Of a stretch of 64,000 bases of DNA, positions 44,216-53,166 are shown piece by piece; the first letter of the stretch is position 1, and each line of letters begins with the position of its first letter. This stretch comes from Candidatus Limnocylindrales bacterium (GTDB taxonomy: Bacteria > Desulfobacterota > Binatia > UBA1149 > CAITLU01): NCBI GenBank assembly GCA_035571835.1, contig DATNBU010000011.1:62001-126000 (forward strand), given 5' to 3'. The notes under the pieces were generated by a model. That model was given only the letters and a program-made list of their open reading frames with translations, did no database searches and was not told where the DNA came from. A program made the translations under genes and the position numbers.

Positions 44216-44863
44216 TCAGCCCGGGGTCGCCTCCCTTCGCAGCCTGCGCGCGATCACGTCGACGACGATGTACGCTGTGAACAGAACCACGGCTGCACCG
44301 ACGAACCACAGCAGCTTGGCCTTGAGCACGCGGAGCAGTGCGTCGGGATCGGTCAGGAGATCAGGCTGATCCGATAGTACCTGTCCGCCAAACCACGCGA
44401 GCACGACACTCCAGAGAAACGAGCCGCCGAGCGTCATCGCCGAGAACATGCCGAACGGAACGCGAGCCGCCCCGGCCGGCAACGAGACGAGGTGACGCAC
44501 GACGGGGAGAAGACGGGCGTAGAAGATACCTCCCGCGGAGTAGTGCTGGATCCATCGTTCGGCCAGTAGCCACTTCTTCTCCGGTACCAGTACGTACTTG
44601 CCGTAGCGCAGGATCAGCGGGCGGCCGATCCAGTTCGCAGCGAAATACGAAACGCTCGAGCCGAAATACGAGCCGAGCGTCGACGCGAGGACGATCCCCC
44701 AGAAACTCATCTCGCCCTGCGCAGCCCAGTATGCGGCCGGCGGGACCACGACTTCGCTCGGGATCGGAAAGACGGTCGATTCCACCGCCATCAGCAGAAA
44801 AACGCCGAGATACCCCCAGCGTCTCGACAGCTGGAACCACGTGACGAACAAAGAATGAAGCAT
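44216..44863 (-). CDS. DedA-family membrane protein
   Basis: 215 residues from ATG 44863 (TTG 44872 is an alternative). The DedA/SNARE-associated signature is clear: V-F-P-I-P-S-E-V-V-V-P near the first re-entrant helix, G-S-Y-F-G-S and F-Y-A-R-L-L-P-V-V-R-H-L-V-S-L-P-A-G. Members are inner-membrane proteins, some of which flip undecaprenyl phosphate or other lipids and need the proton motive force. Confidence 0.92.
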   Translation of the reverse strand: MLHSLFVTWFQLSRRWGYLGVFLLMAVESTVFPIPSEVVVPPAAYWAAQGEMSFWGIVLASTLGSYFGSSVSYFAANWIGRPLILRYGKYVLVPEKKWLLAERWIQHYSAGGIFYARLLPVVRHLVSLPAGAARVPFGMFSAMTLGGSFLWSVVLAWFGGQVLSDQPDLLTDPDALLRVLKAKLLWFVGAAVVLFTAYIVVDVIARRLRREATPG

Positions 44864-45120
44864 GGCCGGCAACCATATACGTGCGACGCCCCAGCGTGAA
44901 GCCTTGCCGGCCGGGCGGTTCCCGGTAGTGACTGCTTCGCAACAAACGGAATGTTCGCGAGCATTCGGTCAATCGCGTGGTCCTTCTCGAATACCTCTTG
45001 CTGGCTTTCGTCCGAGCAGGCTAACCAACAGTACAGACGAGCGAGATCTGCGCATTGCGTCCGTGGCTGCAAAAGCGAGATCGCAGGTTCGCGAGCAGGA
45101 TGGGAGAGGTCAAGTCCAAC
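44864..45120. other. Gene-poor spacer
   Basis: 257 bp with no convincing coding frame between the DedA gene and a possible small gene. Together with 45394-45761 (368 bp, also without a clear gene, containing two short perfect 7-bp hairpins), this is the least coding part of the window. Confidence 0.45.
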
Positions 45121-45393
45121 ATGCGAGCCGCAGATTTTTCGCCGATGCCCGTTCCCATCGCGCTGAGCCGGAGCCGCAAGCTTCAAGCCGCACGTCGAAC
45201 CCGCCCACTCGCCGATCCGGGTGTTCCTGCCGCAAGGGAACCGTCTCCGCTCCACTCGTTCGAGGCCCTGGCCGGGGCGGTCTTCGTGGCGTCCATGGCG
45301 GCGTGCTGGATCGCGGTGGCATCGACCACTACGGCCCCGCTGGTTGCGGCCAGTGAGCTGCTGACGCGTGCGGCGCGGGCTTCGGACCGCTGA
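45121..45393 (+). CDS. Possible small membrane protein
   Basis: 90 residues starting MRAADFSPMPVPIALSRSRK, after GGGAGAGG at 45102-45109. A basic N-terminal half is followed by one predicted membrane helix (LAGAVFVASMAACWIAVAST). ATG 45100 is an in-frame alternative. No family recognised. Supported only by the ribosome site and the helix, so it may be spurious. Confidence 0.35.
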   Translation: MRAADFSPMPVPIALSRSRKLQAARRTRPLADPGVPAAREPSPLHSFEALAGAVFVASMAACWIAVASTTTAPLVAASELLTRAARASDR

Positions 45394-45761
45394 CTCCAGC
45401 GTTCAAGGGACCAGTCCGAATCCGAGATGGTCAGGCGGGTTACGAACCGGTCGCCGCGTCTCCTCAGCGAACCTCATCCTCGTCCACTCGCGACGTGGCG
45501 ACCGGCCTCCGCATAGCACCATCGTCACCATGCTGAGCGAAGCCGGCGCCGTGCGTATCTTCTGCGATTGCGGAGCTTCGCGCGGCGAGGACATCGGGGC
45601 GGTCGCACCGCGCGAAGCCGTGGACCCCACCGGAGCGGCCGGCCCGAACCTGTTGTCTCCGCGAAGCGGAGAAGACACCATCGCTCGAGGCGGCGCGCGA
45701 ATGCCGCCTCACATCCAGAAATTGCGTCTATCCGCATGCCGGACAGACCGGGAGGCTCACC

Positions 45762-47198
45762 ATGGCCCAGACTGCGCAGCTTCGTGTCATTCACTCCGCC
45801 GAAAACGAGTGCGAGCGGATCTACAAGATTCAACGCGAAGCCTACCTTCGTCATCCTTATCCGACGGCCGAGGAGCGGCGCGCGAACCTTTCGAAGCTCG
45901 AACAGATTCTCGCGGCCAACGTGGACCAGATCGCAGCGATGATCGGAAAGGACTTCGGACATCGCTGCGCCGAAGAGACCAAGCTTCTGGAAATCTTCAC
46001 GAGCATCGACGGCATCCGTGACGCACGAAAGAAGGTCGGCAAATGGATGGCCCCTGAGCGGCGCCACGTCTCCATCCTGTTTGCGACCGGAAAGAACCGC
46101 GTGATCCCTCAGCCGAAGGGCGTGGTCGGAATCGTCGTTCCGTGGAATTACCCGCTGTTTCTGCTGATGGGGCCGCTGACGAGCGCGCTCGCGGCCGGCA
46201 ATCGCTGCATGGTCAAGATGGCGGCCAATTCGACCAATCTCTGCAAGTTCCTCGCGGGCAAGTTCGCCGAAGTCTTTCCGGAAGACACGGTGGCGATCCT
46301 GCCGGGAGTCAAGGGTTCGGATTTTTCGAGCCTGCCGTTCGATCACCTGCTGTTCACGGGCTCGGCCGATGCCGGGCGCAACGTGATGCGCGCGGCGGCA
46401 GAGAACCTGACTCCGGTCACGCTCGAGCTTGGCGGGAAGTCGCCGACGGTCGTCTGCGAGGACTTCGACGTCGAAACCGCGGCCTCGCGCATCCTGTACG
46501 CGAAATACGTCAACGCCGGCCAGACCTGCCTCGCGCCGGACTACGTGATGGTTCCGAAGGACAAGCGCGACAAGTTCGTCGAGGCCTGCAAGCGCATTCT
46601 CCCGCAGCGGTATCCGGATACGTCCGACCCGAGCTACACGTCGCTGATCGACGACAAGGCCTACAAGCGGCTGCGTGCGACCCTCGATGATGCGGTCGCC
46701 AAGGGCGCCGAAGTGGTGCCGCTCGTTCCCGGCGCGCAGTTCGACGACAAGCTTCGCAAATTTCCCCCGCATCTCGTGCTCAATCCGACCGAAGACATGA
46801 TGGTCATGCGCGAGGAAATCTTCGGGCCACTGCTGCCGGTCAAGACCTACGACCATCTCGACGACGTGCTCCGCTACGTGAACTCGAAGGACCGCCCGCT
46901 CGGCTTCTACCTGTTCACGAACGACAAGGAGCGCGAGGAGAAGCTGATCTACGGCACCATTTCCGGAGGCGTCACCGTCAACAACTGCGTCATGCACGTG
47001 GCGCAGCACGACATGCCGTTCGGCGGCGTGGGTTCGAGCGGCATGGGGCACTATCATGCACGCGAAGGCTTCGTCGAAATGAGCAAGCTGCGGCCGGTGC
47101 ACACCAATCCGAAGCTGCCTGGTGTTGAGCAGTTTTATCCGCCGTACGGCAGGAAGCACTCCCTGCTCTTCAACATGCTGTTGCGGTTCAAGAGATAG
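45762..47198 (+). CDS. Aldehyde dehydrogenase (coniferyl/fatty aldehyde type)
   Basis: 478 residues, GGGAGG seven bases before the ATG. The ALDH motifs are V-P-W-N-Y-P, the general base Glu222 in L-E-L-G-G-K-S-P and the catalytic Cys256 in G-Q-T-C-L-A-P-D-Y, with P-F-G-G-V-G-S-S-G-M-G near the end. The G-Q-T-C-L-A-P-D-Y form and the hydrophobic C-terminal segment (LLFNMLLRFKR) resemble class 3-like fatty-aldehyde and coniferyl-aldehyde dehydrogenases. It oxidises an aldehyde to the acid with NAD(P)+. It could follow the P450 in alkane oxidation, but it is 40 kb away. Confidence 0.9.
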   Translation: MAQTAQLRVIHSAENECERIYKIQREAYLRHPYPTAEERRANLSKLEQILAANVDQIAAMIGKDFGHRCAEETKLLEIFTSIDGIRDARKKVGKWMAPERRHVSILFATGKNRVIPQPKGVVGIVVPWNYPLFLLMGPLTSALAAGNRCMVKMAANSTNLCKFLAGKFAEVFPEDTVAILPGVKGSDFSSLPFDHLLFTGSADAGRNVMRAAAENLTPVTLELGGKSPTVVCEDFDVETAASRILYAKYVNAGQTCLAPDYVMVPKDKRDKFVEACKRILPQRYPDTSDPSYTSLIDDKAYKRLRATLDDAVAKGAEVVPLVPGAQFDDKLRKFPPHLVLNPTEDMMVMREEIFGPLLPVKTYDHLDDVLRYVNSKDRPLGFYLFTNDKEREEKLIYGTISGGVTVNNCVMHVAQHDMPFGGVGSSGMGHYHAREGFVEMSKLRPVHTNPKLPGVEQFYPPYGRKHSLLFNMLLRFKR

Positions 47199-47228
47199 GG
47201 GCTGTTGAGATTCAAGAGCGGGGACGGC

Positions 47229-47475
47229 CGCGGATAAGGGCCCATCTGCTTCGTTGGATTTCGCTTCGCTCGCTACAACGTACGGGAAGTACGCCTCCGC
47301 TCGCGAAGCGAAATCCGCCTCGCATCTGGACCCTTCTCCGCGACCGCTGTCCGCGCGGACGTCGATAAGGGCCCATCTCCTTCGTTCGACATCGGGCCGG
47401 TCGCTTCAACGTGGCTCCGCCACGCCTCAGCTCCCTTTACCCGACGTCTGCCTCGGATCTGGACCCTTCTCGACG
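47229..47475. repeat. Two tandem hairpin elements with covarying stems
   Basis: Element A (47229-47342) and element B (47360-47475) share their end sequences (AAGGGCCCATCT on the left, ATCTGGACCCTT on the right) and a central CAACG...CGCCTC. The paired arms differ in sequence between copies but stay complementary. Outer stems are CGCGGA/TCCGCG in A and CGTCGA/TCGACG in B. Middle stems are 14 bp in A (47256-47269 with 47303-47316) and 9 bp with one mismatch in B (47388-47396 with 47440-47448). Apical stems are CGTAC/GTACG and CGTGGC/GCCACG. They lie between convergent genes. No named family recognised. Confidence 0.8.
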
Positions 47476-47493
47476 CCCGCGGTTTTGTGGTGG

Positions 47494-47516
47494 GCGGGCT
47501 TGAGCCCGCGACCTCT
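47494..47516. terminator. Hairpin followed by T-rich tract
   Basis: GCGGGCT (47494-47500) pairs with AGCCCGC (47503-47509). On the plus strand ACCTCTTTATTTTT follows, overlapping the stop of the convergent permease gene. It could stop transcription from the aldehyde dehydrogenase side and, less clearly, from the permease side. Confidence 0.55.
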
Positions 47517-48857
47517 TTATTTTTGTCTGACGAAGAAGGCGTAGGCGGGGAGGGCTGTGGCGGTTACGGCCAGGGCGGCGGCGCATTCGATCGGGCGGCC
47601 GATGAGCATTGCGATGGCGATGGCGGCGTTGGCTACCAGGTAGAGCGCAGGGACGAGCGGGTAGCCCCATGCGCGATACGGGCGCGGGCGGTGGGGATGG
47701 CGGCGGCGGAGCTGGTAGAGCGCGGCGGTGTCGGCGATCGTTGCGAGCACGATCGCGAACGTCGTGTAGTCGAGGACGCTCGGGAAACGCCGCAGCAGCA
47801 CGATCAGCGCGATCGCGGTCATGGCCTGAACCGCGATCGCGATGTGCGGGGTACGGTAGCGCTCATGCACTCCCTGGACCGAACGGAAGAACAGCCCGTC
47901 GATCGCCATGGCGTAGGCGATGCGAGGTCCGACGAGGATCGTCGCGTTCAGACAGCTCAGGATCGAGCCGAGGATCAGAACCGACGCGATGGTCGCGCCG
48001 TGCTCGCCGAAGAATACGCGCGCAGCGGCTTCGCCGACGTTGGCGTTTGCGCGCATCGCATCGATCGACAGCGCATCGAGATACGCGAGGTTGACGGCCA
48101 GGTAGATCGCCGTCGAGATGGCGAGGCCGGCGAACAGCGAGAGCGGAAGATTGCGCTCGGGGCGGCGGATCTCACTCGCGACGTACACCGACGCGTTCCA
48201 GCCGAGATAGCTGAACAGCACCGGCGAGAGCGCCAGCCCGAAGCCCATCGCGGTAATCCCGCCGCCGGGGGCAACAGCAGATGGCGCCGGAGCGGGCGTG
48301 GCCGTCCCTGCAAGGTGCAGGAACATCGGTCCGATCACCGCGAGCGCGGCCAGCGCAGCGATCTTAAGGCCGGCGGTTACGTTGTTGAGCCACGCCGCGA
48401 GCCGCACGCCGCGAAAATGAATGGCCGACGTGGCGAGCGTGATCGCGACCGCGAATGCGGTGCGCACTCCTGCGCTCATCGGGACGAAATGCGCCAGTCC
48501 GTCGACGAAGCCGACGGCAAGCGTCGCGACGGTTCCGGCATAGATCACGAAGAACGACAGCCAGCCGATCACGAAGCCGGCGAGCGGATGCCACGCCTCG
48601 CGAAGGTAGACGTAGTCGCCGCCGGCGTGCGGGTACATGGCGCCGAGCTCGGCGTTGGCGAGCGCGCCGGCCAGCGACAGCACGCCTCCGAGCACCCAGG
48701 CCGCAAGGAACGCGCCCGCGCTCGGCAGCGCGGCTGCTACCTGGCCCGGCGTCAGGAAGATCCCGACGCCGATCACCGACGAGACGACGAGCAGCGTCGC
48801 GTCGGCCAGCGACAGGGCCGGCTCGAGGCGATCGAGTGGATGACGATCCGAAGCCAT
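47517..48857 (-). CDS. APC-family amino-acid permease
   Basis: 446 residues from ATG 48857 (GTG 48860 is also possible). Twelve hydrophobic segments and the APC helix-1 motif S-S-V-I-G-V-G-I-F are present, with P-H-A-G-G-D-Y-V-Y-L in helix 3 and G-W-N-A-S-V-Y-V-A-S-E-I-R-R-P near helix 6. The layout fits LAT/YjeH-like amino-acid transporters of the inner membrane. Substrate unknown. Confidence 0.9.
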   Translation of the reverse strand: MASDRHPLDRLEPALSLADATLLVVSSVIGVGIFLTPGQVAAALPSAGAFLAAWVLGGVLSLAGALANAELGAMYPHAGGDYVYLREAWHPLAGFVIGWLSFFVIYAGTVATLAVGFVDGLAHFVPMSAGVRTAFAVAITLATSAIHFRGVRLAAWLNNVTAGLKIAALAALAVIGPMFLHLAGTATPAPAPSAVAPGGGITAMGFGLALSPVLFSYLGWNASVYVASEIRRPERNLPLSLFAGLAISTAIYLAVNLAYLDALSIDAMRANANVGEAAARVFFGEHGATIASVLILGSILSCLNATILVGPRIAYAMAIDGLFFRSVQGVHERYRTPHIAIAVQAMTAIALIVLLRRFPSVLDYTTFAIVLATIADTAALYQLRRRHPHRPRPYRAWGYPLVPALYLVANAAIAIAMLIGRPIECAAALAVTATALPAYAFFVRQK

Positions 48858-48908
48858 CACTGCCTTGCCGTTGCCCGTACCCGGGCGAAACGGCGGCGAG
48901 TCATTCCG

Positions 48909-51900
48909 TTACAGCTTGGGCTTCTTGCACTTCAGCTGATCGTGATCGTCGTTCGGCTCGCAGATGCGCGTGCGCTCGATGCACACGTCACCGATGCGCA
49001 GCTTGAGGAACACGCGCTCGTCCGCCGGTGACGCATCGACCTCGCTCGCCTTGACCTGGAACTTCCAGATTCCTTTCTTGAGCTTGAAACTGACCTTGGT
49101 CACGCCCGGCGCGTCGGCCGAGAACTTGTACGACGTGTTCGAGGTGTTGCCCGTAAAGCTCGCCGCCGGAATCAACTGATTGAACTCGGGCGTGTCCGGC
49201 GAGCCGATCGTGATTTCGACGCTGTTCGCGACCGGGTCGAACCCGCGTCCGGCGGTATTGACGAAGCCCTTGATCTGCAGCTTGTCGTTGCCGGCGCCTG
49301 TCGGGTACTTCATCGAGACCTTCTCGAGCATCGAACGGTATTCGGACGTGCACTCGCCGGACGATGTCGCAACGCCGGAATTGAGGTTGCCGCTTCGATG
49401 GATGTCGCGCGACACCGTTGCCCACTGCACGCTCTTGGTGCCGGAACGCTCGTACGACGCGCCTGTTCCCCACGCGTACAGATTTCCTTCCCGGGTGATC
49501 GCGACGACATCGAGCGTGCCGTTGTTGTCGATATCGCCGGCGGTCGCGGCGCCGACCATCCAGCCGCCGGTGAACTTCGGCCAGCCCGCCGGCTCGCCGC
49601 CGCCGGCCCGGAATGCGTGCAGGTAGTAACCGCCGCTGCCCTGCAGGAGCTCGGCGATCGAGTCGCCGTCGATGTCGGCAACCGCGGGAGAGGAGAGGAA
49701 CTGGAGGTCCTCCTCGCGTTGCGGAAACGCAGGCAGTCCGTGCCCGTCGGATGCCGACCACGCCATGAGCTGATGGTCACCGGGACCCTGGAATGCCGGG
49801 CCCTGGTTGTCGACGAGCTGATGGGCGCCGACGCTCGGCAGCGCAAAATCGAGCGTGCCGTTGGAAAAGAAGTCGCCGACGGCTCCGCTGCTGAGCAGCG
49901 CGAACGTGAGCGGAAAGTCGTCGCTCGATGCGTCCGGATTGCTGGCGAGAGTCAGCGACGGGTTGAAGACGTTGTACTTTCCGGACGTGGATCCGAAGTA
50001 CGACAGGCCCGTGCCCTGCAGGAGATACGCGGGTCCGTTGTTGCCGTTGATGAAGACTTCGTCGTCGCCGTCATCGTCGACGTCGGCAAGCGCCGGCGCA
50101 GCGGTGACTCCGTGTCCCACGGTCGGCAGCAGGTCTTTCGTCAGCATTCCGAGTCTGGCCGGCCAGCCTTCGAGGAACGGTCCGCTCGCGTTGGGCGTCT
50201 CGACGAGCGCGGGATCGTCGTTGCCGAAACGCGACACCGCATAGATTCGGCCGTTCACGTTGTCGAGGGAGTTCGAAAGCAGCCCGAACGTCGGGTTGCT
50301 GATGAAGAAGTTCGAGGTTTCCCCGCGCACGTATTCTTCGTTGGATCCGAGCACGATCTCGAGATGGCCGTCGCCGTCGAGGTCGCCGACCGACGGCGAG
50401 CTGAGCAGCTTGGTGCCGATCGAGCCGACCGGCTGTCCGCTGACGAGCTTCCAGGTCACCTGGTGGTTGGTCGCATTGACGCTCGACATGCGGTCCTGGT
50501 CGACGATCAGCACCGGAAAGCCGGCGTGCGTCGTCCCGTTGCTGTTCCAGACGTACAGATGCCGGTCCATCGCAGCGACCAGGATCTCGAGCGTTCCGTC
50601 GCCGTCGAGATCGGCCAGGGTCGGCGCCGCAAGCACGCCGTAGTCGAGACGGTTGGCTTCGTTGCGGATCGCAGGGTCGGAATAGACGGGATTGAGGGAA
50701 ACCGGGAAGCCCGGAAGCGCGGTTCCGTCGTCGCGGAACACGTAGACCGAGCCGTCCATGTCGGCCGCGACGACCTCGTCGTCGCCGTCGTTGTCGACGT
50801 CGCCGATCGCGACGCCGGCGAGAATCGACGAATGATAGTCGTTGCCGAGCGCGAGCGGAGCGAAGGATGCCGAGCTCGCGAGCTGCATGGGATTGGTCTC
50901 GACCGGCCAGCCGGCAAGCTCGCTGCCGCTGCCGTCGAGGATGTGCAGCTTGCCGTCGGCCGCTCCGAAAATGATCTCCTGTGCGCCGTCACCGTCCATG
51001 TCGTGCAGCAGTGGCGCAGAGTCGCCCGATACGCCGACCTCGATCGGAAAGCCGGGCATCAGCGACGAGTCGTGCTCGAGCGTGACGTTGCGCCGCGCCT
51101 GTCCCACGTTGCCGAGACTGTCCTGGACGGTCACGCGAATGGTGACGGCGTAGGACTCGTCGAAATCATCCTCGTTGGTACGCGGCAGCGTCAGGCTGGC
51201 GAAACCGCATTCGGCGGCTGCGGCTGCCGTGTCGAACGTTGCGAGCAGGCTGTTCTCGATCGGAGTTCCGCCGAGCGCGGCCGAAGCGATCGTGTGGCCG
51301 ATCATCGCGAAATCGGATTCGAGCGGATCGACGCCGCACGCCCAGTCGACCACGTAGCTCGCGTTGTTGGCATCGCGCTGCGCAGCCGCCGTGCCGGTGA
51401 TCGACAGGATCGGCGTCACGGTGGGATCGACGTTGACGAACCACGCCGGCGACTGGATGTCGGCCTCGGGCGGGATCGTGCCCGCGTCGATCGCCTCGAT
51501 TGCCGTGCGCACGTTGGCCCTGCCGTAGCCGAAATACTTGTCGAAGCCGGCGTGCGACGGGAAGCGCTCGTCGATCAGGTCGGGAAACAGGATGAGCAGC
51601 GTCCCGGCGGGCGTCAGCGTCGGGCTGACTGCCGAGAAATCGATATCGTCTGCCGTCATGCGCATCAGCTGGTAGATTTCGGTCGGCGACAGCGGCTTGC
51701 CGCTGGGGTGCGGAGAGATCGCCCCGAGCTCGATCTGGTTTTTTGCGCGCGCGAGCATCAGCGCGAAGATGCCGGCGGCGCGACCGGTGGCTTCCGACGA
51801 GCATGAATTGGATGCGATCGCCGCGTCGGCGCGGCCGCTGTAGTTCGTGCAGCCGTTGAGCAGCAGGTTGGTCGGATTGGTGACCGCCGTGCCGTCTTTC

Positions 51901-52880
51901 GGGCGCACCGAGTTTGCCCAGAAGCCGTGCGTGTATACGGCCGGGAAATTGTGGTGGTAGCTCTGCTCGTCGGCCGCAGACAGCACCATCGGCACGCCCT
52001 GCTCGAACGCGTACTCGACCGCATTCTGCGCGAGCTTGGTGTTGTTGAGGGCTCCGAGCGCCTCGGAAATCACGCTGACGCCGCGGTCGAGCGCGTATGC
52101 CACGCCGGCGCCGAAATCGTTGCCGTCGGCGACGAAGCTGTCGCTCACCTTGATCGGCACGAACATCGCATTCGGCGCGACACCCCACGATCCGCCGTCG
52201 TTCACTTCTCCGCTCGAGTCCTTGGATTCGCCGGTTCCGTGTCCGTAGTCCGCGTCGTCGAACGGATCGTTGTCGTGCTCGTGCGTGTCCCATCCGCAGA
52301 TGTCGTCGACGTAGCCGTTGGCGTCGTCGTCGACACCGTCGCTGAACACGAGGATCAGGTCGCGTGGATCGCGGATTCCGTTTCCGTCGACGTCGCTCAC
52401 CCTCGAATCGGTCGCATAATCGTTGATGTTGAAGACGCCGTCGCCGTTCTTGTCGTAGACGAGGCTGCCTTCGGGTAGCGGCAGCTCGGCCTGGTTCAGC
52501 GCGGCCTTGCGGACGTTGTCGTGGTCGTAGCGGATGCCGGAGTCGAGGTGGGCCACCGTCACGTCGGGACGCCCCGTCGTGAGTTGCCACGCGGTATCGA
52601 TGCTCATGCCGGCCACACCGCCGAGCTCCTCCGGCGTATTCGGCAGCGAAGGATCGACCAGGGACGACGCGCGGAAGTCGTACTGGCCGATCTCGTTCGG
52701 TCTCACGGGCGGCGCGACGACCGCCGTATGCATGTAATCCTTGTAGTCGTTGGGGTCCGCACAGCCGCCGCAGGCCGGGTATGGAAATTCGGCATGGGCA
52801 GGGGCCGTGACGAGGATCGTCGCCAGAACCGAGGCCAGAAAGCGTATCGACGGTCGGAGGCAGGAACTTAGAAGGCTCAT
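48909..52880 (-). CDS. Secreted S8 subtilisin-like protease with FG-GAP repeats
   Basis: 1323 residues; signal peptide IRFLASVLATILVTAPAHA. The catalytic Asp is in A-H-L-D-S-G-I, His in D-Y-G-H-G-T, and Ser in S-S-E-A-T-G-R-A-A-G, where the usual G-T-S-x-A-x-P has Gly for Pro. A calcium-loop insert (D-K-N-G-D-G-V, D-V-D-G-N-G-I-R-D) separates Asp and His. Residues about 610-1150 hold FG-GAP/VCBS units (D-x-D-G-D-G-x-x-E-I), likely a beta-propeller. Residues 1186-1323 are a C-terminal domain also found in the DUF3604 protein. Extracellular or surface-bound proteolysis is likely. Confidence 0.88.
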   Translation of the reverse strand: MSLLSSCLRPSIRFLASVLATILVTAPAHAEFPYPACGGCADPNDYKDYMHTAVVAPPVRPNEIGQYDFRASSLVDPSLPNTPEELGGVAGMSIDTAWQLTTGRPDVTVAHLDSGIRYDHDNVRKAALNQAELPLPEGSLVYDKNGDGVFNINDYATDSRVSDVDGNGIRDPRDLILVFSDGVDDDANGYVDDICGWDTHEHDNDPFDDADYGHGTGESKDSSGEVNDGGSWGVAPNAMFVPIKVSDSFVADGNDFGAGVAYALDRGVSVISEALGALNNTKLAQNAVEYAFEQGVPMVLSAADEQSYHHNFPAVYTHGFWANSVRPKDGTAVTNPTNLLLNGCTNYSGRADAAIASNSCSSEATGRAAGIFALMLARAKNQIELGAISPHPSGKPLSPTEIYQLMRMTADDIDFSAVSPTLTPAGTLLILFPDLIDERFPSHAGFDKYFGYGRANVRTAIEAIDAGTIPPEADIQSPAWFVNVDPTVTPILSITGTAAAQRDANNASYVVDWACGVDPLESDFAMIGHTIASAALGGTPIENSLLATFDTAAAAAECGFASLTLPRTNEDDFDESYAVTIRVTVQDSLGNVGQARRNVTLEHDSSLMPGFPIEVGVSGDSAPLLHDMDGDGAQEIIFGAADGKLHILDGSGSELAGWPVETNPMQLASSASFAPLALGNDYHSSILAGVAIGDVDNDGDDEVVAADMDGSVYVFRDDGTALPGFPVSLNPVYSDPAIRNEANRLDYGVLAAPTLADLDGDGTLEILVAAMDRHLYVWNSNGTTHAGFPVLIVDQDRMSSVNATNHQVTWKLVSGQPVGSIGTKLLSSPSVGDLDGDGHLEIVLGSNEEYVRGETSNFFISNPTFGLLSNSLDNVNGRIYAVSRFGNDDPALVETPNASGPFLEGWPARLGMLTKDLLPTVGHGVTAAPALADVDDDGDDEVFINGNNGPAYLLQGTGLSYFGSTSGKYNVFNPSLTLASNPDASSDDFPLTFALLSSGAVGDFFSNGTLDFALPSVGAHQLVDNQGPAFQGPGDHQLMAWSASDGHGLPAFPQREEDLQFLSSPAVADIDGDSIAELLQGSGGYYLHAFRAGGGEPAGWPKFTGGWMVGAATAGDIDNNGTLDVVAITREGNLYAWGTGASYERSGTKSVQWATVSRDIHRSGNLNSGVATSSGECTSEYRSMLEKVSMKYPTGAGNDKLQIKGFVNTAGRGFDPVANSVEITIGSPDTPEFNQLIPAASFTGNTSNTSYKFSADAPGVTKVSFKLKKGIWKFQVKASEVDASPADERVFLKLRIGDVCIERTRICEPNDDHDQLKCKKPKL

Positions 52881-53166
52881 AGGGACCTCGCGGAAACAGG
52901 CTGGGGACTCAAGGGGGTAAGAAGCCCTGCACGTTGAGCTTCTGGCACGGGTAATTCAATAGTCGGATGACCCGGCGCGGATGCCCCGAATGCTTTACAG
53001 GCCCCCGCTCGGAGCGTAGAACGCACACCTGCGGGTAGCGGGGCTGCCCGTCTCTCAGCAAGGGGAATCGACGCCACGCCGTCGAGAACGGGACGACGGC
53101 GGACGCTGTCGAGTACGGGGATCGGCGACTCGAGTCGCTGCAAAAGTGTTCGGAGGGAGGCAACTC

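Noticed and set aside
53020..53065. GGGTAGCGGGGCTGCCC-like hairpin before the 53167 gene, similar to part of a cyclic-di-GMP-I riboswitch
   Set aside because: The conserved 5' half of that riboswitch (GCAAACC and GGACGCAAAGCC-like segments) is missing upstream on either strand.
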